Source of the DNA: Macrococcus epidermidis
Lineage (GTDB): Bacteria; Bacillota; Bacilli; Staphylococcales; Staphylococcaceae
Assembly (NCBI RefSeq): GCF_003259695.1
Contig: NZ_PZJH01000001.1
Coordinates: 310,001 to 374,000, forward strand
Direction: 5' to 3'
Length of the DNA stretch: 64,000 nt
Shown here piece by piece: positions 46,718-56,409 of the stretch (its first letter is position 1; every line of letters starts with the position of its first letter). The notes beneath the pieces are model-generated. The model did no database searches and was not told where the DNA came from. It was given only the letters and a program-made list of their open reading frames with translations. The position numbers were made by a program, and so were the translations under genes.

Positions 46718-48035
46718 ATTTTTGTTCTGCTTTATAGCCGAGCATATTGATAATATCTTTTGGACTACTATAGACAGGACTGTATGCAATCTCTATATCC
46801 TTAAAATCATCTATTGTCAGATTACCAATCATAGCAGTTGCGATAATATCGATACGTTTATCCACACCATATTTACCGAATGCTGAAGCACGTAATATTT
46901 TACGCGTCTTCTTATCGAAATAAACATTGATTGAAATTTGTTCTGCGTCAGGCATATAACCTGCATGATGTTTTTGTGTTTGTTGAACGATTTCATAATC
47001 AAAGTTATCCAGCATATTCGGCGTTATACCGACACTTGAGAATGTATAATCGAATAATCGAATGATGTTCGTTCCAAGCAGACCGTTGAACTTTGTGGAC
47101 TGAGGGTTAACGATATTATGTGCGATAATACTTGCCGCACGATGCGCACCCCAGGCAAGTGCAATTTGAGCTGGATAATCAACATGACGATATTTTGTCT
47201 GGATTGCATCACCTAAAGCGTAGATATATGGGATATTTGTCTCGAAATACGCATTGACCTTAATATGTCCGCTTTCAGTCAGTTCAATCTTACTAGATTC
47301 TAAAAACTGTGTGTTTGGTTTAATACCAAGTGCTGTAATGATCATATCATAATCAAATTTGCGACCGGATTTTAACTGTACAGTTTTACCATCCAATGTC
47401 TTCACTTCATCGTCTAATAAAACACGTACTCCATGTGCTTCGAGTATATCAGGGATGTGCTTCGTCATATCCGGATCGACGGATTTAAGTAGATGCGAAC
47501 TGCGATGAAGCATTGTTATATTTAATCCACGATTTTTTAAATTTTCGATTAGTTCTAAACTTATGTATCCTCCACCGATAATTAGGATATCTTTAGCACC
47601 TTCAGTTTCAATAAAATTATTGATTTTATCAGTGTCTTCTAAATTACGCAGTGTAAACACATGATTACCTTGTAAAACAGGTAATTTAACTTGAGTTGCA
47701 CCAGGTGATAAGATTAAATAATCAAATGTATCAGTAAAAGTACGATTATTTTTAATATCTTTTACAACAATCTCCTTATTTTCAGCTGATACTGAAACAA
47801 CTTCATGATATGTTTTCACTGTAATTGATTTATTCGTCTTAAAAGAAGATTCAGTTGCAGCAATCAGTTTATTTCGAGGTGTTACCTCCCCACCTAAATA
47901 ATAGGGTAACCCACAGTTTGCAAAGCTCATATCACGATCTTTTTCATATACAGTAATTTCTGCGTCACTCAATCTTCTAAGTTGAGAAGCCACAGTCGCA
48001 CCACCTGCTACAGCGCCTATAACAATAACCTTCAT
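46716..48035 (-). CDS. cdr: coenzyme A disulfide reductase
   Basis: 439-residue single-cysteine flavoprotein that reduces CoA disulfide with NADPH; in staphylococci CoA takes the place of glutathione in thiol balance. FAD motif GAVAGGATVA (7-16), active-site Cys41 in SFANCGLPYY, NAD(P) motif IGGGYISLELIE, and the tyrosines of the C-terminal dimer domain. It ends by the convergent terminator. The HAD phosphatase gene lies 11 bases upstream on the same strand, so both are one operon. Confidence 0.95.
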   Translation of the reverse strand: MKVIVIGAVAGGATVASQLRRLSDAEITVYEKDRDMSFANCGLPYYLGGEVTPRNKLIAATESSFKTNKSITVKTYHEVVSVSAENKEIVVKDIKNNRTFTDTFDYLILSPGATQVKLPVLQGNHVFTLRNLEDTDKINNFIETEGAKDILIIGGGYISLELIENLKNRGLNITMLHRSSHLLKSVDPDMTKHIPDILEAHGVRVLLDDEVKTLDGKTVQLKSGRKFDYDMIITALGIKPNTQFLESSKIELTESGHIKVNAYFETNIPYIYALGDAIQTKYRHVDYPAQIALAWGAHRAASIIAHNIVNPQSTKFNGLLGTNIIRLFDYTFSSVGITPNMLDNFDYEIVQQTQKHHAGYMPDAEQISINVYFDKKTRKILRASAFGKYGVDKRIDIIATAMIGNLTIDDFKDIEIAYSPVYSSPKDIINMLGYKAEQK

Positions 48036-48046
48036 AATTAAAGCCT

Positions 48047-48856
48047 CTATTCTATATTAAAATAACGCGCTAAATATTTTCCGATACCGTCTTCATTGTT
48101 TGAATCGGTAATATCATCTGCAATTTCTTTTAAATCATCAATTGCATTGCCCATTGCAACACCAGTATTCACAAACTGAATCATTTCATGATCATTATCT
48201 TCGTCACCGAAAGCGATCGTATTTTCTCTTTTAATGTTAAGATAATCTAATGCAATTTGAACACCGACAGCTTTATTGATACCTTTTTTGACGATTTCAA
48301 TAACCGGGAAAGGAGCACCCCATCGTCTATGTTCTAAGTGCTCAGCATAAACATCATCCAGATGTTGATAAATATTTGGTATTTCTTTCTCTTCTGCCTG
48401 AATGAGAATTGATGTTGGTGGTTCTTTAATGCTATCTAAAAGATTGCCGACTTCAATTAGCGGGTTACCCATACTAAATCCTTCAAATAAATATTCGTCA
48501 TGATAATGAAGATAAACATGATCTTTTACCTCTGCAACGATATTTTGAATATTTAAATGGGGAATCTTTTCGAATATTTCACGTGCCACTTTATAGTCTA
48601 GAGGCTGATGGAAAGTTTCAAATTTCATGTCGGTAGGATGGTGAACGAAAGCACCGTTAAAATTAACGATCGGTGTTGTCAGTCCAAGCTCTGTATAATA
48701 GATCTGACTTGCACGATATGGTCGTCCTGTTGAAATCATAAACTGATGACCTAACGCTTGTACTTTCTTAATGATTTCTTTTGTATAAGGCGTTATCTGT
48801 TGATTGTTATTGAGTAGTGTACCATCTAAATCGAGGCAAATGAGATGTTGTTCCAA
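48047..48856 (-). CDS. Cof-type HAD-IIB phosphatase
   Basis: 269-residue HAD hydrolase of the Cof/YwpJ subfamily. Motif I DLDGTLL (nucleophile D9, acid D11), motif II ISTGRP, and the late metal-binding FGDEDNDHEMI are all present, with a large IIB cap between. Likely acts on sugar phosphates or pyridoxal phosphate; specificity unknown. AAGGAG precedes the ATG. Divergent from sufT and upstream of cdr in the same operon. Confidence 0.9.
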   Translation of the reverse strand: MEQHLICLDLDGTLLNNNQQITPYTKEIIKKVQALGHQFMISTGRPYRASQIYYTELGLTTPIVNFNGAFVHHPTDMKFETFHQPLDYKVAREIFEKIPHLNIQNIVAEVKDHVYLHYHDEYLFEGFSMGNPLIEVGNLLDSIKEPPTSILIQAEEKEIPNIYQHLDDVYAEHLEHRRWGAPFPVIEIVKKGINKAVGVQIALDYLNIKRENTIAFGDEDNDHEMIQFVNTGVAMGNAIDDLKEIADDITDSNNEDGIGKYLARYFNIE

Positions 48857-48952
48857 AGTAAAAACTCCTTTAATCAGTATGAAAATTTATTAATTTGAAA
48901 TAAGTTTGATATTTGTTATATTTAGATTATAACAAAGAATGAGGTGATATAA

Positions 48953-49261
48953 ATGGAAGAAGCAATGAAAGATAGTATTATGGGTGCATTAGAGAATGTT
49001 ATCGACCCAGAATTAGGTATAGATATCGTAAATTTAGGACTAGTTTATCACGTAGATATGGATGATGATGGATTAGTCAATGTAGATATGACATTAACAT
49101 CAATGGGATGTCCGATGGGCCCACAAATTATCGATCAGGTTAAAACTGCACTAGGAGAATTACCAGAAGTAAAAGATGTTGAAGTAAATATCGTCTGGAA
49201 TCCAGTGTGGTCAAAAGACATGATGAGCCGTTACGCTAAGATAGCATTAGGTGTAAGCTAA
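48953..49261 (+). CDS. sufT: SufT/MIP18 family iron-sulfur maturation factor (DUF59)
   Basis: 102-residue DUF59 protein. The motif VIDPELGIDIVNLGLVY opens the domain and C53 in TSMGCPMGP is the conserved cysteine. In S. aureus the homologous SufT helps mature iron-sulfur proteins such as aconitase under high demand. GAGGTGAT precedes the ATG. It is a single gene, ending in a terminator shared with the convergent fnr-type gene, which itself probably needs an iron-sulfur cluster. Confidence 0.9.
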   Translation: MEEAMKDSIMGALENVIDPELGIDIVNLGLVYHVDMDDDGLVNVDMTLTSMGCPMGPQIIDQVKTALGELPEVKDVEVNIVWNPVWSKDMMSRYAKIALGVS

Positions 49262-49292
49262 AAACAGAGACATTTTCATGTCTCTGTTTTTA
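49261..49292. terminator. bidirectional terminator between sufT and the FNR gene
   Basis: Perfect 12-bp stem AAAACAGAGACA / TGTCTCTGTTTT with loop TTTTCA, between convergent genes. Confidence 0.9.
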
Positions 49293-49985
49293 TTCCATTT
49301 TGCAAATATTAATCGGACAATTTTCACAATTAATCTGATCTTTAAGATAGTCAATATTTTTTATCGTAATCCTTTTACCTTGTGTCGCTATGATATTTTT
49401 AGACTTCAATTCGCTGATAATTCGGTTGACTCCTTCACGTGTTGTACCGCCAAAGTTAGCTAACTCATTATTCGTCATATCAATATTAAGCTGGATGCCG
49501 TCTTCAGTTGAAGTACCATAGGTATTTGATAATCTTATTAGTGTAGAGTACACTGCACCTTTTTTACCTAACGTGTATAAATCTCTTAATTTATATTCCT
49601 GCTTTGCATTCTCATTTTGAATCCACAATAACCATTCATAGTTTAACACTTCGTCATTTAATATAGCATTTTCAAACTGTTCGATATCCATCTTATAAAC
49701 AGAAACTTTTGTCTTTGTTTTAGCGAATAATGAATGTTTTTTTAATCCGCAAAATAAAGTTGTAGAACCAAAGATATTTCTTGGACCTAGTAATTTCATT
49801 GAAAATTCTTTTCCATCTTCTAATACACGATGAATAACTACATTACCGCTTTTAATGACATATATTGCATTCGCAGGATCCTCTGCCTGATAAATATATT
49901 GATTTTGTTCATATGTCTCAAGCTTACCTTCTTCAGTTATGTAATTGATTATACTTATTGCTTCATGGTATTCAGTATGTACCAT
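49290..49985 (-). CDS. fnr: Crp/Fnr-family regulator with C-terminal cysteine cluster (Bacillus-type FNR)
   Basis: 231-residue regulator with an N-terminal cyclic-nucleotide-binding-like beta barrel, dimer helix and C-terminal winged helix; the recognition helix includes GGTTREGVNRIISELK. The C terminus has C220, C223 and C228 (CxxCx4C). This is the spacing of the [4Fe-4S] ligands in B. subtilis Fnr (Cys227, 230, 235), whose fourth ligand is an Asp; the RDLYTLGKKGAVYS segment here holds an Asp (D135) in the corresponding place. It is therefore likely an oxygen-sensing activator or repressor. I chose the ATG at 49985 after GGGTGA over an in-frame GTG nine bases earlier. S. aureus lacks such an FNR as far as I know. 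Confidence 0.82.
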   Translation of the reverse strand: MVHTEYHEAISIINYITEEGKLETYEQNQYIYQAEDPANAIYVIKSGNVVIHRVLEDGKEFSMKLLGPRNIFGSTTLFCGLKKHSLFAKTKTKVSVYKMDIEQFENAILNDEVLNYEWLLWIQNENAKQEYKLRDLYTLGKKGAVYSTLIRLSNTYGTSTEDGIQLNIDMTNNELANFGGTTREGVNRIISELKSKNIIATQGKRITIKNIDYLKDQINCENCPINICKME

Positions 49986-50028
49986 TTTTATCACCCGTAT
50001 CTTTATTAGATTGAATATATTATATCAT

Positions 50029-50050
50029 ACAAGAAATAATGATTTCTTGT
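50029..50050. promoter_or_regulatory. 22-bp perfect palindrome between fnr and clpB
   Basis: ACAAGAAAT, AATG, ATTTCTTGT. It overlaps the expected -35 region of the minus-strand fnr promoter (a TATAAT follows on that strand) and is 38 bases upstream of the clpB -35. No T-tract follows, so it is more likely an operator than a terminator. The cognate regulator is unknown. Confidence 0.55.
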
Positions 50051-50087
50051 AAAAATAATACTTTGTGTTAGATACAAGGTGGATAAT

Positions 50088-50116
50088 TTGTTTTTTCTGT
50101 GAATTGGTTTTATAAT
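50088..50116 (+). promoter_or_regulatory. clpB promoter
   Basis: TTGTTT (50088-50093), 17-base spacer, TATAAT (50111-50116). Confidence 0.7.
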
Positions 50117-50124
50117 ACTATTAT

Positions 50125-50141
50125 AGTCAAAGATAGTCAAA
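50125..50141 (+). promoter_or_regulatory. CtsR operator of clpB
   Basis: AGTCAAAGATAGTCAAA, a tandem heptad with three-base spacer that fits the CtsR consensus RGTCAAANANRGTCAAA exactly. It covers about +2 to +18 of the predicted transcript. Confidence 0.88.
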
Positions 50142-50160
50142 CTATTGATGAGGTGATTTG

Positions 50161-52743
50161 ATGAATATAGATAAGATGACATATAACGTACAGGCTGCCT
50201 TAGAATTTGCTCAAAATGACGCAGTAGAAGAAAAACTTCAAACGATAGAAGTAGAAAATCTAATGAAACATTTTGTAATACAAAGTGACAGCATGTTAAA
50301 TACTATATTTGAACGCAGTAATTTAGATATAAAAGCATATGAGAGCATTTTAAATGAGGCATTAACTAAAATGCCCCGAGTAGAGGGTAATGTCCAGTAT
50401 GGACAATATTTAAGCAATGGCATTAATCAGCTACTGAATGCAGGAGAAAAAAAGATGAATGAAATGGATGATCATTATATTTCTGTAGAACATATTATAT
50501 TAGCTGCAATTGAAACACATGCACCTACAAGATCATTTGTTGGTAATAAAGCTGAAGTAGTATTTGAAATCTTAAATCAGATTAGAGGAGGAAACCACGT
50601 GACGACACAAAATCCGGAAGTTCAATATGAGGTATTAAAGAAATATGGACGTGATTTAGTAGAAGAAGTAAGGAACGGAAAAATGGATCCGGTTATCGGA
50701 CGTGATGAAGAAGTGCGTAATACGATTCGTATATTAAGCCGTAAAACAAAAAATAATCCGATTTTAATTGGTGAACCAGGTGTAGGTAAAACAGCAATTG
50801 TTGAAGGATTAGCGCAACGTATTGTAAAAAAAGATGTACCTGATGCATTACTGGATAAAACGATATTTGAACTTGATTTATCAGCACTTGTTGCAGGCGC
50901 AAAATTCCGTGGTGAGTTTGAAGAACGTTTAAAAGCAGTGCTAAAAGAAGTTAAAGAATCAGATGGTAAAATTTTATTATTCATCGACGAAATCCATATG
51001 TTAGTCGGCGCAGGTAAAACAGATGGTGCCATGGATGCAGGTAATATGTTAAAGCCAATGCTCGCGCGTGGTGAGTTACATTGTATCGGTGCAACAACTT
51101 TAAATGAATACCGACAATATATTGAAAAGGACTCAGCTTTAGAACGTCGCTTCCAGAAAGTAAATGTAGCTGAACCTGATTTAGAAGATACGATCTCAAT
51201 TTTACGTGGTTTAAAGGAACGTTATGAAGTGCATCATGGTGTAAGAATTCAGGATACAGCACTTGTTGCAGCAGCAGAATTATCAGACCGTTATATTACA
51301 GATAGATTTCTACCGGACAAAGCGATCGACCTTGTAGACCAGGCATGTGCTACGATTCGTACGGAAATGGGTTCTAATCCTACAGAGCTAGATGCTGTGA
51401 ATCGTCGTGTATTACAACTCGAGATTGAAGAAAAAGCATTAAAAAATGAAACAGATAGTAAGAGTCAAAGCCGTTTATCTGAACTTCAACGTGAACTTGC
51501 AGATGAGAAAGAGAAACAGCAGACTTTACAGGCACGTGTTGAAAAAGAAAAATCTCAAATTAGTATCGTTCAGGAAAAACGAGCTGAACTTGATAAATAT
51601 CGTACAGCGCTGGAAGAAGCTCAAAGTAACTATGATTTAGGTAAAGCCTCTGAATTACAATATGGTAAAATACCGCAAGTTGAGAAAGAATTAGCTGATC
51701 TGGAAGACAGTTTGATTGAAGAAACGAAAGGCACTGACCGTTTAATTCGAGAAGTTGTAACTGAAGAAGAAATTGGTTATATTGTTTCACAATGGACGGG
51801 CATTCCAGTAAGTAAATTAGTTGAAACTGAGAAAGAGAAATTATTAAAATTATCTGAGATTCTACATGAACGTGTCGTTGGTCAGGATGAAGCGGTTGAT
51901 TTAGTAGCAGATGCAGTCGTACGTGCACGAGCTGGAATTAAAGATCCTAATCGTCCTATCGGAAGTTTCTTATTCTTAGGGCCAACAGGGGTCGGTAAAA
52001 CTGAACTTGCTAAAACGTTAGCCAGCACTTTATTCGATTCTGAAAAACATATGGTACGCATTGATATGAGTGAATATATGGAGAAACATGCAGTTTCTCG
52101 ATTAATAGGTGCGCCTCCTGGTTACATTGGCCATGAAGAAGGTGGACAATTAACTGAAGCGGTTCGAAGAAATCCATATACAGTGCTCTTATTAGATGAA
52201 ATTGAAAAAGCACATAGCGATGTATTTAATGTATTATTACAATTATTAGATGAAGGCCGTTTAACAGATTCTAAAGGAAGAATCGTAGATTTTAAAAATA
52301 CTATTATCATTATGACAAGTAACATCGGATCACAATATTTATTAGATGGCATTGAAAATGAAGAAATTACAGAGACAGCAAGAACGAATGTAATGGATGC
52401 ATTACATTTACACTTTAAACCAGAAATATTAAACCGTATGGATGATATTGTACTATTTAAACCATTGAGTAGAAATGATATGACATTTATTGTTGATAAA
52501 ATAGTGCGTGAATTAAATACGCGTTTAGATAGTCGTGGTGTAAAAGTTGAATTAACGGATGAAATCAAGCGATGGATTGCCGACACAGCTTATGAGCCAC
52601 AGTTTGGTGCAAGACCATTGAAGCGATTTGTTCAAAAAGAAATCGAAACGCCATTAGCTAGATTACTGATTAAAGAAGATTATTCAGAAGGAACAGTGAT
52701 TAAAGTAGATCGCGTAAATGATGAAGTTAAATTTATGGTATAA
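50161..52743 (+). CDS. clpB: ATP-dependent disaggregase ClpB
   Basis: 860-residue AAA+ chaperone that with DnaK resolubilises aggregated proteins after heat stress. N domain (about 1-145), first ATPase with Walker A GEPGVGKT (204-211), coiled-coil middle domain (about 400-530, rich in Glu, Lys and Gln), and second ATPase with Walker A GPTGVGKT (607-614) and the C-terminal small domain. No ClpP-binding tripeptide loop is evident, as expected of ClpB. I chose the ATG at 50161, with GAGGTGA upstream; an in-frame TTG lies one codon earlier. CtsR control is written in the promoter. Confidence 0.97.
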   Translation: MNIDKMTYNVQAALEFAQNDAVEEKLQTIEVENLMKHFVIQSDSMLNTIFERSNLDIKAYESILNEALTKMPRVEGNVQYGQYLSNGINQLLNAGEKKMNEMDDHYISVEHIILAAIETHAPTRSFVGNKAEVVFEILNQIRGGNHVTTQNPEVQYEVLKKYGRDLVEEVRNGKMDPVIGRDEEVRNTIRILSRKTKNNPILIGEPGVGKTAIVEGLAQRIVKKDVPDALLDKTIFELDLSALVAGAKFRGEFEERLKAVLKEVKESDGKILLFIDEIHMLVGAGKTDGAMDAGNMLKPMLARGELHCIGATTLNEYRQYIEKDSALERRFQKVNVAEPDLEDTISILRGLKERYEVHHGVRIQDTALVAAAELSDRYITDRFLPDKAIDLVDQACATIRTEMGSNPTELDAVNRRVLQLEIEEKALKNETDSKSQSRLSELQRELADEKEKQQTLQARVEKEKSQISIVQEKRAELDKYRTALEEAQSNYDLGKASELQYGKIPQVEKELADLEDSLIEETKGTDRLIREVVTEEEIGYIVSQWTGIPVSKLVETEKEKLLKLSEILHERVVGQDEAVDLVADAVVRARAGIKDPNRPIGSFLFLGPTGVGKTELAKTLASTLFDSEKHMVRIDMSEYMEKHAVSRLIGAPPGYIGHEEGGQLTEAVRRNPYTVLLLDEIEKAHSDVFNVLLQLLDEGRLTDSKGRIVDFKNTIIIMTSNIGSQYLLDGIENEEITETARTNVMDALHLHFKPEILNRMDDIVLFKPLSRNDMTFIVDKIVRELNTRLDSRGVKVELTDEIKRWIADTAYEPQFGARPLKRFVQKEIETPLARLLIKEDYSEGTVIKVDRVNDEVKFMV

Positions 52744-52770
52744 AAAAACGAGACAGCTGTCTCGTTTTTT
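52742..52770. terminator. bidirectional terminator between clpB and the DUF2929 gene
   Basis: Palindrome ACGAGACAGCTGTCTCGT with A-run on the left and T-run on the right, between convergent genes. Confidence 0.88.
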
Positions 52771-52964
52771 TAATGCTCTTCGTGTGCTGGAATTGGCTCA
52801 TTTGGAACAAGGTGTGCAATAATAATTGCTAATATACCAAAGATAACACTAATAATTGTTGCGAATGGTAAGTTTAAGTCATTTCCGCCACCTAAACTCA
52901 TTAATACGAAGTTACCCATTTGAACTAAAATAAAAGCCCAAACAAATGTCATAATATATTGCAT
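52770..52964 (-). CDS. DUF2929-like small membrane protein
   Basis: 64 residues with two membrane helices (about 3-23 and 33-53) and a short C terminus ending EEH. Length, two-helix build and position next to clpB fit the DUF2929 family of staphylococci; function unknown. I chose the ATG at 52964, about six bases after GGGGGA; an in-frame ATG 15 bases earlier overlaps that site. Confidence 0.65.
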   Translation of the reverse strand: MQYIMTFVWAFILVQMGNFVLMSLGGGNDLNLPFATIISVIFGILAIIIAHLVPNEPIPAHEEH

Positions 52965-53052
52965 ATGTTTATCCCCCATGAAAGATGTTATATTAATTAT
53001 TATAAAAGAGTGTACGCAAATTGTATACCCCTGACATTGAAAGGAATAAAAA

Positions 53053-54060
53053 ATGAAAAAATTTCTCGTTTTTCTAGTAGTGCTTATTACAGTACTTGGT
53101 ACGATAGTTTATATTAAAATCCCAAAATATCATGAAATAAATAGTGTCGGTTTTATCTTTCCTGAATCAATCAATGATCAGACTTGGGGGACTAAAGGTT
53201 ATAAAGCAGTACTGGATATTGTTCAGGAATATGATTCAAACTTTTACATACAGGAAAATATAGATAATGATGAAAAAACTAAACTAGTACTGAATGAATT
53301 TCTTGATAGAGATGTCTCTATTATTTATGGACAAGGATCAATGTATGAAAAAATCTTTAATGAATATGCAAAAAAATATCCTGATGTTCACTTTGTTTTT
53401 ACAAACGGGATAAGTAAACACAAAAATGTTTCTGCACTTAATATAGAAGCGTATAGCATGGGCTTTTTTGCTGGTTACTTAGCTAGTCACGAATCAAAGA
53501 CACATCAAATCGGCGTGATAGGTGCATTCGATTATCAGCCTGAAGTTAAGGGATTTATGGATGGTGCATATTATGAAAATAACAAAACTGTCATTCAGGC
53601 TTCTTTTGTGAAGACTTGGGAATATAATAATGATGTAAGTGTCATCACAAAAAAAATGATTGAAAATGATGTGGATGTATTTTATCCGGCAGCAGATGGA
53701 ATTAACAGTGAAGTCATGGGAATTGTTAAAGATTATGATCGTAAAGCAATTGGATATATCACGGACCAAAGCTATCTCGGAGACTTTGTTCTGGCAAGTA
53801 CTGTGCAGGATATTTCAACGTTGTATCAGGATATTGCAAGAGAATACTCAGAAGGTAGGCTTGTGGGTGGAACAAAATATTATGGTATGAAAGATAATAT
53901 TAGTGAGCTGCAGGGTTATTCTCCGTTAGTATCATCAAGCACGATTGAAAAAATAGAAAAAATGATTGAGGAATATAAGAAAACAGATAAACTGCCAAAT
54001 GGCAAAAAAGCACCTAAAAATAATGCGAATGTTTATCTCGAAATCGATGCTGAAAAATAA
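53053..54060 (+). CDS. Med-like BMP-family substrate-binding protein, membrane-anchored, no lipobox
   Basis: 335-residue protein of the basic membrane protein (BMP/PnrA-like) family. The N-terminal helix (about 3-22) has no cysteine for lipid attachment, so the domain is likely held outside the membrane by an uncleaved anchor or released. The GFIFPESINDQTWGTKGYKA start and IGVIGAFDYQPEVKGFMDG block are typical of BMP sugar/nucleoside-binding folds. In B. subtilis the related Med protein is encoded just upstream of comZ and fabH, as here upstream of fabH, so Med-like is the best name; comZ is missing. No transporter genes are nearby, which argues against an ABC-uptake role. Confidence 0.75.
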   Translation: MKKFLVFLVVLITVLGTIVYIKIPKYHEINSVGFIFPESINDQTWGTKGYKAVLDIVQEYDSNFYIQENIDNDEKTKLVLNEFLDRDVSIIYGQGSMYEKIFNEYAKKYPDVHFVFTNGISKHKNVSALNIEAYSMGFFAGYLASHESKTHQIGVIGAFDYQPEVKGFMDGAYYENNKTVIQASFVKTWEYNNDVSVITKKMIENDVDVFYPAADGINSEVMGIVKDYDRKAIGYITDQSYLGDFVLASTVQDISTLYQDIAREYSEGRLVGGTKYYGMKDNISELQGYSPLVSSSTIEKIEKMIEEYKKTDKLPNGKKAPKNNANVYLEIDAEK

Positions 54061-54090
54061 AGGACTTCTATTTGAAGTTCTTTATTTTTT
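54059..54090 (+). terminator. terminator of the med-like gene
   Basis: Ten-base stem AAAGGACTTC / GAAGTTCTTT (one G-T pair) with loop TATTT, then ATTTTTT. Its right arm overlaps the fabH -35. Confidence 0.85.
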
Positions 54091-54100
54091 GTGGTAAATT
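54072..54100 (+). promoter_or_regulatory. fabH promoter
   Basis: TTGAAG (54072-54077), 17-base spacer, TAAATT (54095-54100). The -35 lies in the preceding terminator. Confidence 0.55.
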
Positions 54101-54116
54101 AGTACCAGATACTAAA
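54098..54116 (+). promoter_or_regulatory. FapR operator of fabHF
   Basis: TTAGTACCAGATACTAA (54099-54115) matches the FapR palindrome TTAGTACCTGATACTAA except for one central base pair allowed by the consensus. It spans the end of the -10 and the start site, so FapR would repress until malonyl-CoA rises. Confidence 0.9.
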
Positions 54117-54138
54117 AGTAGATATAAGAGGTGCGAAT

Positions 54139-55092
54139 ATGAATGTCGGTATTAAAGGTATAGGGGTATATATTCCGGAAAAAATAGTAACGAATGAACA
54201 TTTTGAAAGTTATCTGGACACTTCTGATGAATGGATTTCACAAATGACAGGTATTAAAGAAAGAAGATTTGCAAGAGCTGATCAGGATGTGAGTGATTTA
54301 GCATACATTGCATGTGAAAATGCAATTAAAAATGCTAAAATAAAGAAAGAAGAAATAGATATGGTTATTGTAGCAACTGCAACAGGCGATCATAAATTCC
54401 CGTCTGTAGCAACGATGCTTCAGGATAAACTTGGATTAAGAAATGTTCCCGCAATGGATCAACTCGCAGCATGTACAGGCTTTATCTATAGTTTAATTAC
54501 AGCAGAACAATTCATTAAAACAGGGTTATGTAAAAATATTTTAGTAGTAGGCGCAGAAAAGTTAACTAAAATTGCAGATTTAAATGATCGTAATACAGCA
54601 ATTTTATTTGGAGATGGGGCTGCAGCTGTCATTGTGAGTGAAGTTGCTGAAGGATATGGCTTCCTATCTCATGAATGGGGAAGCGATGGTTCTGGCGGTA
54701 AATATTTATTTGATAATAAAGAAACTGGATTACTTGAAATGAATGGTCGTGAAGTATTTAAATTTGCGGTACGTATTATGGGTGATGTTTCATTGAAGTC
54801 AGTTGAGAAAGCGGGTCTAAAGCCAGAAGAAATTGATATGTTTATTCCACATCAGGCCAATATACGTATTATGGAATCAGCACGTGAACGTTTAGGGATA
54901 CCTCCAGAGAAAATGAGTGTTACTGTCGATAGATATGGTAATACATCAGCAGCCAGCATACCGCTTTCATTATTCCATGAATTAGAACAAGGGAAGATTA
55001 AAAACGGTTCTAAATTAGTTTTTGTTGGGTTTGGTGGAGGTCTGACATACGGTGCTATGACATTAATTTGGGGAGATAAGGAGAGAAAATAA
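54139..55092 (+). CDS. fabH: beta-ketoacyl-ACP synthase III
   Basis: 317-residue KAS III that starts fatty-acid synthesis by condensing acyl-CoA with malonyl-ACP. The catalytic triad is Cys112 in AACTGF, His in [10 protein letters not shown] and Asn in [14 protein letters not shown] lies before the ATG. Under FapR control. It is joined to fabF by a TAATG overlap, so the two are one operon, as in staphylococci. Confidence 0.97.
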   Translation: MNVGIKGIGVYIPEKIVTNEHFESYLDTSDEWISQMTGIKERRFARADQDVSDLAYIACENAIKNAKIKKEEIDMVIVATATGDHKFPSVATMLQDKLGLRNVPAMDQLAACTGFIYSLITAEQFIKTGLCKNILVVGAEKLTKIADLNDRNTAILFGDGAAAVIVSEVAEGYGFLSHEWGSDGSGGKYLFDNKETGLLEMNGREVFKFAVRIMGDVSLKSVEKAGLKPEEIDMFIPHQANIRIMESARERLGIPPEKMSVTVDRYGNTSAASIPLSLFHELEQGKIKNGSKLVFVGFGGGLTYGAMTLIWGDKERK

Positions 55093-56327
55093 TGAAAAAT
55101 AGAGTTGTAATTACTGGAATCGGTGCACTTAGCCCTATCGGTAATGATGCACATACTACATTTGAAAATGCTGTGAATGGCGTTAACGGCATAGCGCCTA
55201 TTACACGTATTGAGCATGAAGATATGGCAGTGAAAGTAGCGGGTGAATTGAAGGATTTCAATATTGAAGATCATATGCCATTGAAAGAAGCACGTCGAAT
55301 GGATCGATTTACGCAATATGCAGTGGTAGCAGCACGTGAAGCATTAAATGATTCGAAACTAGAAATTACTGATGATAATAGTGATCGTGTGGGCGTTTGG
55401 ATTGGCTCGGGAATTGGTGGCATTGAATCTTTCGAAAATGCACATCAAACATTAGTTGATAAAGGACCTAGACGTGTTAGTCCATTCTTTGTTCCGATGT
55501 TAATTCCTGATATGGCTGCAGGACAAGTTTCTATTGATTTAGGTGCAAAGGGACCAAATGGATGTACTGTTACAGCATGTGCAACAGGAACGAACTCTAT
55601 AGGTGATGCTGCCAGAATGATACAATATGGAGATGCTGATGTTATGATAGCAGGGGGTACAGAAGCGCCAATTACACGTCTAAGTATCGCTGGTTTTACA
55701 TCTAATCGTGCACTTAGTACAAATGCAGATCCTGAAATAGCATGTCGTCCATATCAGGAAGGACGCGATGGGTTTGTTATGGGTGAAGGTGCAGGTGTCG
55801 TCGTACTAGAAAATTTAGACCACGCATTAGCGCGAGGCGCTCATATCTATGCAGAAATTGTAGGATACGGTAATAATGGTGATGCACATCATATTACAGC
55901 ACCAGCACCGAATGGTGAAGGTGGCGTGCGTACGATGAGGATGGCACTTAAAGATGCCGGCATTGAAGCGGATAAGATTGATTACTTAAATGCCCATGGT
56001 ACGAGTACACCAATTGGTGATGAATATGAAGCGTTAGCGATTAAGACAACATTCGGAGAACATGCAGAAAATCTATTAGTATCTTCTACAAAATCAATGA
56101 CGGGTCATCTATTAGGTGCAACAGGTGCAATCGAAACAATTATTACAGCACTTTCTATTGAAACAGGGAAAATTGCACCAACAATCCATCAGGAAGATGA
56201 ACATGCTTTCGGATTGAATTTTGTACCAAATAAAAGCGTTGACCGCGACATTGAATATGCGATGACAAATAGTTTGGGATTTGGTGGTCATAATGCAGTT
56301 CTTATCTTAAAAAAATATAGTGAATAG
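55092..56327 (+). CDS. fabF: beta-ketoacyl-ACP synthase II
   Basis: 411-residue KAS II elongation enzyme of fatty-acid synthesis. Catalytic Cys163 in TACATGTNS, the two histidines in [11 protein letters not shown] and [13 protein letters not shown], and [11 protein letters not shown] at the end. Start overlaps the fabH stop by one base. A strong terminator follows. It draws malonyl-ACP made elsewhere; no fabD, fabG or acpP is in the window. Confidence 0.97.
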   Translation: MKNRVVITGIGALSPIGNDAHTTFENAVNGVNGIAPITRIEHEDMAVKVAGELKDFNIEDHMPLKEARRMDRFTQYAVVAAREALNDSKLEITDDNSDRVGVWIGSGIGGIESFENAHQTLVDKGPRRVSPFFVPMLIPDMAAGQVSIDLGAKGPNGCTVTACATGTNSIGDAARMIQYGDADVMIAGGTEAPITRLSIAGFTSNRALSTNADPEIACRPYQEGRDGFVMGEGAGVVVLENLDHALARGAHIYAEIVGYGNNGDAHHITAPAPNGEGGVRTMRMALKDAGIEADKIDYLNAHGTSTPIGDEYEALAIKTTFGEHAENLLVSSTKSMTGHLLGATGAIETIITALSIETGKIAPTIHQEDEHAFGLNFVPNKSVDRDIEYAMTNSLGFGGHNAVLILKKYSE

Positions 56328-56328
56328 G

Positions 56329-56362
56329 AAAAAAGTGAGAAATTAATTTTTCTCACTTTTTT
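56329..56362 (+). terminator. terminator of fabHF
   Basis: AAAAAAGTGAGAAA / TTTTCTCACTTTTTT around TTAAT. Confidence 0.9.
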
Positions 56363-56409
56363 CTTGTGTTAACAAATGTTAATTTTTATAATGTGGATGA
56401 GGTGAATAT

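Noticed and set aside
50622-51032. Minus-strand open frames inside clpB
   Set aside because: Several long frames lie opposite clpB, but they follow its codon bias on the other strand, have no ribosome sites and resemble no family.
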